DNA of 28,509 nucleotides from positions 1 through 28,509 of IMG/VR virus record IMGVR_UViG_3300028025_001874; one strand, given 5' to 3'. Positions 21,663 to 27,804 of the stretch are shown in pieces; the first letter of the stretch is position 1; the number at the start of each line of letters is the position of its first letter. The notes below the pieces were generated by a model. That model did not search any database, had not been told where the DNA came from, and worked only from the letters and a program-made list of their open reading frames with translations. Made by a program: the position numbers and the translations under genes. The DNA comes from a virus.

Positions 21663-22809
21663 GAATTTAGAGCCAACCCCTAAGATTACGGCCCCTAGGG
21701 ATTGGCGGCCTGCGGTTGAGTTTGATGGCACGAACGGACTTGCCACCACTCCACCGACCACAGGAGACCAGCCAGACTTCACCCAGTTTCTAATAGACCA
21801 AGGCTTTGACCCTGAGAGAGTAGAGATCTACGGTCCTGTTAGAACTTCACGCTGGCAACAGCGCGAGGGTGGAGCCTGGTTGGTTTCTTGGCGGTTCAAC
21901 TTTAGAATGAAAGCTGAATTAGAGCTTGACCTACCGACACTTTATGCTCAGGCAAAAAAGACAAAGTTGCCAGCCGTAAAAGAAACAAAGCAAGGCAAAG
22001 CCCTTGTCATTGTTCCAGCCGACTTTCAGGTAGGCAAGACAGGATCACGAGGAAACACTCAAGACCTAATCGCCAGAGTCTTTGCAAGCTACGAGCGCAT
22101 CGAGCAGAAGCTAAAGAAGGGTGGCTACGAAAAAGTTATCATCCTTGATGCAGGAGACATGATTGAGTCAGTCTCCAACTCAGCTCAGTTCGCTCAGCTA
22201 GATTCAAACGACCTTAGCCCAATGCAACAAGTAGACATGGCTGCTGCCTTGTTGTGGGATTTAGTCAAGCTTGCTCACAAGTACGCACCAGTGACCTATG
22301 CTTCGGTTGCTTCCAATCACTGCCAGTGGCGCTTCAACGGACAGACTGTTGGCAAGCCTGGTCAAGATGACTGGGGCATCGTTATTTTGCAACAGCTTCG
22401 CAGACTAAGCACCGAGCTTGGTATGAATGTCACTTACCTAATTCCCGACCCATACGATGAATCGCTGGCGTTTGATGTATTTGATGACAAGTTTCATGTC
22501 ATCGGTCTAGCTCATGGACATCAGGCAAAACGACCTAACGGCATGGAAGGCTGGCTACAGAAGCAAGGGTTCTCCAATGCGCCGATTGCCGCCTGGACTA
22601 CATTTGTCAGCGGTCATTTCCATCATCTTCGGGTAGAGGAACTCGGTCAGTCACACAATGGCGGATCACGCTACTGGATTCAGGCAAGCACAATGGACAA
22701 CGGGTCTGACTGGTTCAGACTTCAATCTGGAACTGATAGCGCAACTGGAATAGTTTGCTTTGAACTAGAGCGACAGGTTCACTTTCAAGGCACGGTCTAT
22801 AAGCTGTAG
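21655..22809 (+). CDS. calcineurin-like metallophosphoesterase
   Basis: A 384-residue protein from GTG 21655 with GGAAG 8 bases upstream. Metal-binding motifs appear in order: D123-x-Q125 (VPADFQVG), G-D168 (LDAGDMIE), N221-H222 (ASNHCQW, the GNHD/E-type motif), H288 (LAHGHQ) and G-H321-x-H323 (SGHFHH). The first motif has Gln where most family members have His. The N-terminal ~110 residues are a separate domain with a Trp-rich stretch (SRWQQREGGAWLVSW). Such enzymes are common in actinophage early regions and may be DNA nucleases or nucleotide phosphodiesterases; the substrate is not known. Confidence 0.85.
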   Translation: MLENLEPTPKITAPRDWRPAVEFDGTNGLATTPPTTGDQPDFTQFLIDQGFDPERVEIYGPVRTSRWQQREGGAWLVSWRFNFRMKAELELDLPTLYAQAKKTKLPAVKETKQGKALVIVPADFQVGKTGSRGNTQDLIARVFASYERIEQKLKKGGYEKVIILDAGDMIESVSNSAQFAQLDSNDLSPMQQVDMAAALLWDLVKLAHKYAPVTYASVASNHCQWRFNGQTVGKPGQDDWGIVILQQLRRLSTELGMNVTYLIPDPYDESLAFDVFDDKFHVIGLAHGHQAKRPNGMEGWLQKQGFSNAPIAAWTTFVSGHFHHLRVEELGQSHNGGSRYWIQASTMDNGSDWFRLQSGTDSATGIVCFELERQVHFQGTVYKL

Positions 22810-22812
22810 ATC

Positions 22813-23031
22813 ATGGTAAGAGAGGAAACCAGAAATCGTAAAAACTACTGCTGGAACGAACCAGACGCAAAAAACACTCTTGGCGCTCGTACTTGCGACA
22901 ATCCTAACTGCGTTCGGCCTGCTCATGTCATTTCTGCTATTGAGATGGAGTGGTGGGACATCAGCTATCGAACAGGCAAAAAGCTTACGCATCAAGAAAT
23001 CTACGAAAAGATAGTGAGTGAGTCATGGTAG
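22813..23031 (+). CDS. small zinc protein with HNH-like C-x4-C-x4-H element
   Basis: A 72-residue protein (MVREETRNRKNYCWNEPD...). RTCDNPNCVRPAHVIS matches the zinc element of the protein at 18784 (C-x4-C-V-x-x-x-H-V-I), suggesting they are distantly related. The C-terminal half (KKLTHQEIYEKIVSESW) is helical. The ribosome site is weak. It overlaps the next gene by 7 bases. Confidence 0.6.
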   Translation: MVREETRNRKNYCWNEPDAKNTLGARTCDNPNCVRPAHVISAIEMEWWDISYRTGKKLTHQEIYEKIVSESW

Positions 23032-23141
23032 CGATACTTTTGATTTGTCCTAATGGACACATGCTTGAAATGATTATCGGACCCAAAAGCTCTTTGCCTT
23101 CGGTCTGCCTAACCTGCAACACACCATTCAATAGGAAGTAA
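23025..23141 (+). CDS. 38-residue zinc-finger-like protein
   Basis: MVAILLICPNGHMLEMIIGP... followed by VCLTCN. C8 and H12 with the later C-x-x-C could form one zinc site in a minimal ribbon. It is fully coupled to its neighbours (7-base overlap before, TAATG after). Very short, so confidence rests on the metal-site spacing and gap-free packing. Confidence 0.5.
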   Translation: MVAILLICPNGHMLEMIIGPKSSLPSVCLTCNTPFNRK

Positions 23142-23317
23142 TGCCAACCTACGAATACCAATGTCAGTGTGGGGACACAACTACAATCGTTCGGTCAATC
23201 ACAGCCGAGGAAAACAAACCTATCTGTGCTAAATGTGCTGTTGAGATGACAAGAGTTTACGATAAGCCTGCCATTGAGTTCAAAGGGGATGGTTGGGCTG
23301 GTAAAGACTCCAAGTAA
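23141..23317 (+). CDS. FmdB-type zinc ribbon protein
   Basis: A 58-residue protein beginning MPTYEYQCQCG, then CAKCAVEMTRVYDKPAI, then EFKGDGWAGKD. Both the MPTYEYxC start and the F-K-G-x-G-W ending are hallmarks of the FmdB/zinc-ribbon regulatory family, known in bacteria and many phages. It coordinates one zinc with C8/C10 and the C-x-x-C at 29-32. AGGA is present before the ATG. Possibly a transcription or sigma-interacting factor; the phage role is unknown. Confidence 0.8.
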   Translation: MPTYEYQCQCGDTTTIVRSITAEENKPICAKCAVEMTRVYDKPAIEFKGDGWAGKDSK

Positions 23318-23322
23318 AACAA

Positions 23323-23377
23323 GGGGGGCCTTTTCTGTGGGGAAAGTTTCCAGAAAAAACAAAAACAACGGGGGGCC
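23323..23377 (+). repeat. two GGGGGGCC repeats around a GGAAAGTTTCC palindrome
   Basis: GGGGGGCC occurs at 23323-23330 and 23370-23377, 47 bases apart. Between them are the palindrome GGAAAGTTTCC (23341-23351), flanked by TTTTCTG and CAGAAAA, and an A-rich stretch. The second copy also serves as the ribosome site of the HNH gene. It could be an operator or part of a packaging site. Confidence 0.5.
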
Positions 23378-23380
23378 GTC

Positions 23381-23704
23381 ATGTACGCAAAACCTTGCCT
23401 AGATTGTGGAAGGCTGACCAAAGGCGCATCCCGCTGTGAGATTCACCAGACAATGATTGAGCAAAGGCTAGAAGCCAAGCGTGCCGAAAGAAAAAGAGAA
23501 ACAGGTCAGTACGCAGGAGATTACAGAAAGCGTGCCAAGCAGGTTCGAGACTCAGCGCTTTACTGCCACCTATGCAACGAGGGCATGAGAATAGATGACC
23601 CATTCCAAGCTGACCACTTGATACCAGGAGACCCGAACAGTCCATTAGCTCCAGCTCACAGATCCTGCAACGCACGCCGAGGCAACAAGCCACTAACAAA
23701 ATAA
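23381..23704 (+). CDS. HNH endonuclease
   Basis: A 107-residue protein. An N-terminal zinc knuckle (CLDCGRLTKGASRCEIH) leads into a basic helix (KRAERKRETGQYAGDYRKR) and the HNH domain: CHLCNEG, ADHLIPGDPNSPLAPAHRSCN. The His (D-H), Asn and second His (A-H-R-S-C-N) are in the right order with both C-x2-C type zinc ligands. In many actinophages and Gram-positive phages such an HNH protein acts with terminase and is encoded next to the cos site. Here a long non-coding region follows it. GGGGGG precedes the ATG. Confidence 0.87.
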   Translation: MYAKPCLDCGRLTKGASRCEIHQTMIEQRLEAKRAERKRETGQYAGDYRKRAKQVRDSALYCHLCNEGMRIDDPFQADHLIPGDPNSPLAPAHRSCNARRGNKPLTK

Positions 23705-23722
23705 AATCCTGACTGACTCCAG

Positions 23723-23830
23723 ATTCGGTTCGGATTCGGTTGAACAGTCAGCGACACAGATTCCGAGATTCGGTCAGGATTCGGTTGAGATTCGGTTCGA
23801 GATTCGGTCAATATTCGGTCAGGATTCGGT
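23723..23830 (+). repeat. iteron array, eight ATTCGGT copies with ~11-bp phase
   Basis: ATTCGGT starts at 23723, 23734, 23768, 23779, 23790, 23802, 23813 and 23824. Steps are 11, 34, 11, 11, 12, 11 and 11 bases, with a degenerate ATTCCGA at 23760 inside the long gap. All copies have the same orientation and would lie on roughly one face of the helix, as binding sites for a cooperative DNA-binding protein. Confidence 0.85.
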
Positions 23831-23863
23831 TGGAAATTCTGCCAGACAGGGCCAAAAAGCCAC

Positions 23864-23921
23864 TCGAACAAGTGTTTCGAAAATTTGTTCGAATGGCCCT
23901 AATAGAACATTTGTTCGAATG
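23864..23921 (+). repeat. TTGTTCGA sites: inverted repeat and direct repeat
   Basis: TCGAACAA (23864-23871) faces TTGTTCGA (23885-23892) across a 13-base centre that itself contains TTTCGAAA. TTTGTTCGAATG is repeated exactly at 23884-23895 and 23910-23921. They are probably protein-binding sites next to the iterons. Confidence 0.75.
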
Positions 23922-23927
23922 ACTGAG

Positions 23928-24100
23928 GGCCCGACACTGGCACGGCCCGACACTGCCAGGATCACCGCGGGAGCGCCTGGAGCTGAGACACGGGCGGCGG
24001 GAGCTAGAGCGCGACAAGGGCCGCGCCCTAATCTTTGAGACACTGGCAGACACTAGCCGCGGAAGACTGCAAGGCAACCCGACAAGGCCCGACACTGGCA
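23928..24100 (+). repeat. GGCCCGACACTGGCA repeats
   Basis: The 15-base word occurs at 23928-23942 and 24086-24100, with one mismatch at 23944-23958. Partial copies (GACACTGGCAGACACT) lie near 24038-24053. The surrounding sequence is GC-rich, in contrast to the flanking AT-rich parts. Confidence 0.75.
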
Positions 24101-24196
24101 GCGCATAAGTAAGAAGTAAGGCCGCCATGACTAGGCCAGGCATGCAACCTAGGGCCTGAGATCGGCGCGGCAGGATAGGCGCGACACGCCCAAAAA

Positions 24197-24239
24197 CAAA
24201 AAAAGCAAAAAACTTGCAAAAAAAGCAAAAAAGTGCAAG
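24197..24239 (+). repeat. A-tract direct repeat and small hairpin
   Basis: A 16-base unit (C, A7, GC, A6) occurs at 24197-24212 and again at 24217-24232, a period of 20 bases. CTTGCA (24213-24218) and TGCAAG (24234-24239) form an inverted repeat around the second unit. Phased A-tracts bend DNA and are frequent at origins and strong promoters. Confidence 0.75.
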
Positions 24240-24281
24240 AATTTGAACAAGGCAAAGACAAGGCCTTAGAAGAAGGGAATG

Positions 24282-24518
24282 ATGAAAACACTAGAAGCGC
24301 CTAAAGGTTATGAACTACTTGAGGGCCGCGATTACTATGCCTATTACCTAAGCCATGAAGACCGCGGAATTATCGGCGGCTTGAATGAACTAGAGTCTGG
24401 CAAGATCGCGCTGGACTTGTTTAAGAATGGCGAGATCGTGCCAATAGTTAGCAAGTCAATAAGTGCCGCGCTGGAATTCTCCGGTGATCTTGACCGCATG
24501 AATGAATTGGGGCGATGA
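24282..24518 (+). CDS. right-arm protein of unknown function
   Basis: A 78-residue protein (MKTLEAPKGYELLEGRDYYA...). It has a mixed alpha/beta appearance with an aromatic cluster DYYAYYLSHEDRG and no cysteines. AAGAAGGGAAT immediately precedes it; ATG 24282 is better spaced from the GGG than ATG 24279. It is the first gene after the non-coding region and overlaps the next as ATGA. Confidence 0.65.
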   Translation: MKTLEAPKGYELLEGRDYYAYYLSHEDRGIIGGLNELESGKIALDLFKNGEIVPIVSKSISAALEFSGDLDRMNELGR

Positions 24519-24865
24519 TGGCCTTACACTTGGATATCTACCGTAGCGACTGGAACGATAGTGCAAATATCTTTCACGGGCGCGAGTATATAACGGTTGT
24601 CAATATTCCTGGACCCTCTGAACCGCAACCTAACGACGCTGTAGCCTTACTGGAGCAACATGCGCCAGGCGCTTGTCGCTTAGTGCCCGCGGAACTAATT
24701 GGCAGCGAATGGAAACCGCTAGAAGGCATGACTAACGGCGGCACTTATGCCGCTACAAGTGATAGCCGCTTTAACGAAACTATGCGCGAACTATTAGGCA
24801 GCAACTTTTATGGTGCTGTTGCTGTTCATGATCGGCTTCACTGGAATTTTGAGGCGGCTAACTAA
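24515..24865 (+). CDS. conserved actinophage protein, function unknown
   Basis: A 116-residue protein. ITVVNIPGPSEPQPND, then GGTYAATSDSRFNE, then YGAVAVHDRLH follow the order of a family widespread in mycobacteriophages and other actinophages (P-G-P-x-E-P ... T-S-D-S-R ... V-H-D-R). I recognise the family from memory and know of no assigned function. The start is ATG 24515 or 24518. The start overlaps the preceding stop, and the stop overlaps the next start. Confidence 0.7.
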   Translation: MMALHLDIYRSDWNDSANIFHGREYITVVNIPGPSEPQPNDAVALLEQHAPGACRLVPAELIGSEWKPLEGMTNGGTYAATSDSRFNETMRELLGSNFYGAVAVHDRLHWNFEAAN

Positions 24866-24993
24866 TGAATGAGCGCTACTGGCGTGCAGTGAATCGCAAC
24901 CTGCTAATTCTTACGCTGATCTTAGGCGGCGGCCTAATTCTTGCATTATGGCAACCCGTGGCAGCGGGTATTGAATTCTTAACAACTAACTAA
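24865..24993 (+). CDS. 42-residue single-span membrane protein
   Basis: A short basic N-terminus (MNERYWRAVNRN), one hydrophobic span (LLILTLILGGGLILALW) and a short outer tail (EFLTTN). The ATG lies on the last base of the preceding stop codon (TAATG) and the frame fills the gap before the next leader. Function unknown; membrane location is clear from the span. Confidence 0.58.
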   Translation: MNERYWRAVNRNLLILTLILGGGLILALWQPVAAGIEFLTTN

Positions 24994-25016
24994 ACAACAT
25001 GAAGGGAATAAAAAAC

Positions 25017-25736
25017 ATGCAAACAATAACAGACAACACTCAAGAAGTAATCTTTAACATGCTCACTGAAAACACGGGCACTCACTTCTTGGATAGCGGC
25101 GGCAGCGATGGCAGAAGGTGGCAGCGCAATGCCATGAAGACACTAGAAGACTTCCGCGCTGAACCTGAAGCCTATTTTGAAGGCGGCGAATATCCTGAAG
25201 TTGGTAAGTCTACATTCTGGCTATTGGCTAATAACTTAGAACATGATCAAGGCCTAACCGCGGCCTATCATGAATTCGCCAAGGCTTATCCTGATGAATC
25301 ATGGCTTGAGATCAATGAATTATGGCTTGACAAGCTAGGCGTGCCAGGTGAAGGCGGGGACTTTTACAGTGATTCACGCTTTACATTCAACACCTATAAC
25401 TGGAGCGATAACTGGCTAGGTGATCAAACACTGCAAGGCACTGGCTTTGGAATGGGTGGCAGACCTTACCTAATTCTTCAAGTTCACGGCGGCGCGGATG
25501 TTCGCGGCGGCTATACAAGGCCCCAAGTCTTTGAGCTAGTTGAAGGCTTGGATGGCTTTATTATGAACGGCCAGGATGCCAACTTTAGTTGCAGCGCTGA
25601 AGACTGTAGCAACCGCTTGAGCATGCGCGGATATTATGAGCTGGAGCTAATTGATGAAAATTGGGACCGCTTAGAAACTTTTACCAACCTAGAAGAAGTA
25701 AAGGCGTGCCCTTGTGGCGGCGCTTGGATTAACTAA
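25017..25736 (+). CDS. conserved actinophage protein with C-terminal cysteine cluster
   Basis: A 239-residue protein. Near the start, LTENTGTHFLDSGGSDGRRW is a signature I recognise from many actinophage and plasmid right-arm proteins (E-N-T-G-x-H-x-L-D-S-G-G). The middle (FTFNTYNWSDNWL, then PYLILQVHGGADVRGGY) is conserved with it. The C-terminus holds CSAEDC and ACPCGGAW, probably a zinc site. The start is ATG 25017, placed ~10 bases after GAAGGGAAT as in neighbouring genes; ATG 24999 lies before that element. No enzymatic motif is known to me. Confidence 0.75.
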   Translation: MQTITDNTQEVIFNMLTENTGTHFLDSGGSDGRRWQRNAMKTLEDFRAEPEAYFEGGEYPEVGKSTFWLLANNLEHDQGLTAAYHEFAKAYPDESWLEINELWLDKLGVPGEGGDFYSDSRFTFNTYNWSDNWLGDQTLQGTGFGMGGRPYLILQVHGGADVRGGYTRPQVFELVEGLDGFIMNGQDANFSCSAEDCSNRLSMRGYYELELIDENWDRLETFTNLEEVKACPCGGAWIN

Positions 25737-25762
25737 CTAAAAAACAAGAAGGGAATAAAAGA

Positions 25763-26266
25763 ATGAAACTACTGGAAGACTGGAGCGCTTTAGTCTCAAC
25801 TAATTGCGAATGCAGCTTTACTGATGAAGAAGGCAATGAAATACCTGAGATATCGCCTGATTACTGCAACGGATGCGGCGAATGGATGCAAGAAGATGCA
25901 ACCGCGCTACTAGAAGAATGGCTTGAGCGTAATGATCACCCTAGCGCCGTAATTATCCGCGGCGTGGCAATGGGATGGCAGCGGCTAAGCGGCTATGCAC
26001 TGATTAGAGAATCAGGGGACAAGATAGCAAGCGAGACACTGAAGAAGCTAACGCTGGATGCAGACTTTACCTTAGAGCTGAAGCTAACGGGCCGCGCGTG
26101 CCATATTGTCCGCTATAGCCATGATGAACCAACTGGAGCAAGCTTTGAACTAGAAGCGTTCACCGCATGCGATGGATGGAGCGAGTGCCAGGCTACTGAA
26201 GGCATTAGGGAATATGAAGGCGTGAACTTATGCGCTTATTGCCATGAGATCGAACTAGAAAACTAA
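25763..26266 (+). CDS. conserved actinophage protein, cysteine-rich ends
   Basis: A 167-residue protein. The core segments IIRGVAMGWQRLSGYA and VRYSHDEPTGASFEL match the G-x-G/A-M-G-W-x-x-x-S-G-Y and S-H-D-E-P motifs that I recall from a family common in mycobacteriophages. The N-terminal CECS...CNGCGEW and C-terminal CDGWSEC...CAYCH suggest zinc sites at both ends. AAGAAGGGAAT stands before the ATG. No function is known to me. Confidence 0.7.
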   Translation: MKLLEDWSALVSTNCECSFTDEEGNEIPEISPDYCNGCGEWMQEDATALLEEWLERNDHPSAVIIRGVAMGWQRLSGYALIRESGDKIASETLKKLTLDADFTLELKLTGRACHIVRYSHDEPTGASFELEAFTACDGWSECQATEGIREYEGVNLCAYCHEIELEN

Positions 26267-26281
26267 GAAGGGAATAGAAGG

Positions 26282-26434
26282 ATGCTAAAGAAGCAAGACT
26301 TAAGCGTGTCAATAACTATTCATGGCGCTATTGAAGTGAGCGCCCTAGTGAATGGCTATTACAAGACCATGGTCTATTACGGCTACCCTAAGCGGGAAGC
26401 CATGCAGCGCTTTATTGAAGAAGCAAACAACTAA
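26282..26434 (+). CDS. 50-residue conserved right-arm protein
   Basis: MLKKQDLSVSITIHGAIEVS... continues with LVNGYYKTMVYYGYPKREAM. The HGAIEVSALVNGY and YYGYxKREA segments recall a small domain repeatedly found in actinophage right arms. AAGAAGGGAAT precedes the ATG by the standard distance. Too short for strong inference on role; probably a compact beta-beta-alpha fold. Confidence 0.63.
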   Translation: MLKKQDLSVSITIHGAIEVSALVNGYYKTMVYYGYPKREAMQRFIEEANN

Positions 26435-26462
26435 CTAAACAACTAAGAAGGGAATAAGCAAC

Positions 26463-26723
26463 ATGAACAAAGACAAGAATGAAACTATTGAGATCACTGT
26501 TAAAAGCGCTTGGGCGCTACTGATCCGCATAGAAGAATGGCTACAGTGGACTGATCGCCTGGATGCTCAAACACGCCTGGATATTGCGGCGATGGATGAA
26601 TTAGTTAAGCTACTGGATGCTGAAGATTACCTAGATAAGCAATGGTATGCGCGACAAGCTGAACATGAGAAGCACATGGCAGCTTACAAGGCTAAGCAAG
26701 AAGAAGAAGCGGGTGAAAACTAA
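26463..26723 (+). CDS. acidic helical protein, function unknown
   Basis: An 86-residue protein (MNKDKNETIEITVKSAWALL...). Its N-terminal part carries several tryptophans (WALLIRIEEWLQW), and a charged helical tail follows (AEHEKHMAAYKAKQEEEAGEN in part). AAGAAGGGAAT is present ~8 bases upstream. It overlaps the following gene by one base. Confidence 0.65.
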   Translation: MNKDKNETIEITVKSAWALLIRIEEWLQWTDRLDAQTRLDIAAMDELVKLLDAEDYLDKQWYARQAEHEKHMAAYKAKQEEEAGEN

Positions 26724-27067
26724 TGGCAACCGCTGGAAAATTACGCGAGACACTTGCAGAATATAAGGATGATGAACCGCTAGTGTGGCAATTTTACACT
26801 GGAGATCATGCGGATATTCCCGAATGGCACTTTGGGGAAGTAGCTAGCTACTTGCAAGATTCTGAAGTATTCCTAGAAGAATTGCATGAGCTAATGAGCG
26901 AATGGATGGATATTACTTACAAGCGCCTAGTTCGTGATGGAATAATTGAATTCTCATATGGTGAACTTGCAGACTTCACTCATGCTAAACAAGTTGAATT
27001 CTATGAATTCTGCACTTGTGAAGATGGCCCTAAAGTCTATGATGACTGCACTCAGGATGGCAGCTAA
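26723..27067 (+). CDS. conserved acidic right-arm protein
   Basis: A 114-residue protein starting TAGKLRETLAEYKDDEPLVW. This L-R-x-x-L-x-x-Y-x-D-D-E-x-L-V start is common among phage proteins of unknown function. It is strongly acidic, which might suggest mimicry of DNA or interaction with basic proteins. The C-terminus has CTCEDGPKVYDDC. Coupled to both neighbours by TAATG overlaps. Confidence 0.62.
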   Translation: MATAGKLRETLAEYKDDEPLVWQFYTGDHADIPEWHFGEVASYLQDSEVFLEELHELMSEWMDITYKRLVRDGIIEFSYGELADFTHAKQVEFYEFCTCEDGPKVYDDCTQDGS

Positions 27068-27321
27068 TGGAGCGGATACATATCAAGCGCCTTATGCCTG
27101 GAGTCTATTATGGGAGCAACCGCCGCGGGTTTATAGGCGGATGGCTAATGCTGATTAAGCTAGGGCGCTATGGCCTGAACTTAGGCAGCGGCTTTACTGG
27201 CAGAATAAGCCTTAGAAGTTGGGAATGGGCGCGCTATGACTTCGCTGATCACTTTAGCTTTGACTTCACGCCAGGCGGCTTATTAGCTAGTTGGCATGTC
27301 TACCCTGAAGGCGGCAACTAA
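27067..27321 (+). CDS. right-arm protein of unknown function
   Basis: An 84-residue protein (MERIHIKRLMPGVYYGSNRR...). It is beta-rich and aromatic, with a hydrophobic segment IGGWLMLIKLGRYGLNLG that is too interrupted by charge to be a clear membrane span. It overlaps both neighbours by one base. No family is recognised. Confidence 0.6.
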   Translation: MERIHIKRLMPGVYYGSNRRGFIGGWLMLIKLGRYGLNLGSGFTGRISLRSWEWARYDFADHFSFDFTPGGLLASWHVYPEGGN

Positions 27322-27509
27322 TGAGCGGAATAAAGCGCATGCTGGAAGAAGTGGCGTGCCTAGTGCATGATGCTAAGCGCGATGAACTAGAAGCCATGCT
27401 AAAGCCTTGGGATGAGTGCGAGAAGGTTGCGATACTTCTTGAAGCTATAAGCATGAACCGCGCAATATGCAGCGGATATTGTCCATGCTATGAAGTTGAT
27501 GGAATATGA
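27321..27509 (+). CDS. 62-residue cysteine-containing protein
   Basis: MSGIKRMLEEVACLVHDAKR... is helical, with ICSGYCPCYEVDGI at the end; the three close cysteines may bind metal. It overlaps the next gene by 4 bases (ATGA). Function unknown. Confidence 0.58.
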   Translation: MSGIKRMLEEVACLVHDAKRDELEAMLKPWDECEKVAILLEAISMNRAICSGYCPCYEVDGI

Positions 27510-27784
27510 ACCCTGCAAGGCAACGCGCAATTATGGCAGCTCAAAAGGTTAAGCGGGTGGATGATCCTAAAGCTATTGAGCAGGCCTTAAAGCTAACCGC
27601 GCAACAGCGTAAGGAATTATTCGCGCCTAAGCCTGCAAGCGCCGCGCCTGCTCACTTACAGGGCAGCGAATGGGTGAGAGCCTGGAAGACACTGGAGCGG
27701 ATAACTTACGGCCTTACCGCGTTCAGCGCTTTGATCTTTGGCGGCCTTATAGCTGGAGAATCAAAGAAGGCAATAAAGAAGTGA
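27506..27784 (+). CDS. protein with C-terminal membrane segment
   Basis: A 92-residue protein with a basic helical N-terminal region (ARQRAIMAAQKVKRVDD), an Ala/Pro linker (APKPASAAPAHLQG) and one hydrophobic span near the end (ITYGLTAFSALIFGGLIAG) followed by a basic ESKKAIKK tail. It would be a membrane-anchored protein with its main domain in the cytoplasm. The role is unknown. Confidence 0.62.
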   Translation: MNPARQRAIMAAQKVKRVDDPKAIEQALKLTAQQRKELFAPKPASAAPAHLQGSEWVRAWKTLERITYGLTAFSALIFGGLIAGESKKAIKK

Positions 27785-27804
27785 ATAAGAAGGGAATGAG
27801 AACC

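Larger units (their letters stand above)
23705..24281 (+). other. 577-base non-coding region, candidate origin or control region
   Basis: No convincing gene: apparent frames here are short and lie on repeats. In order it holds eight ATTCGGT iterons, a cluster of TTGTTCGA sites, a GC-rich part with three copies of a GGCCCGACACTG word, and a phased A-tract direct repeat just before the first right-arm gene. This mixture resembles phage or plasmid replication origins. A packaging or regulatory role is possible. Confidence 0.6.

Noticed and set aside
23723-23830. CRISPR-like array
   Set aside because: Repeats are only 7-8 bases at ~11-base steps, without unique spacers of 25-40 bases and without cas genes.
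23740-24143. Overlapping frames on both strands across the iteron region
   Set aside because: They are generated by the ATTCGGT repeats and the GC-rich island, encode low-complexity Arg/Ser-rich sequence and lack ribosome sites.
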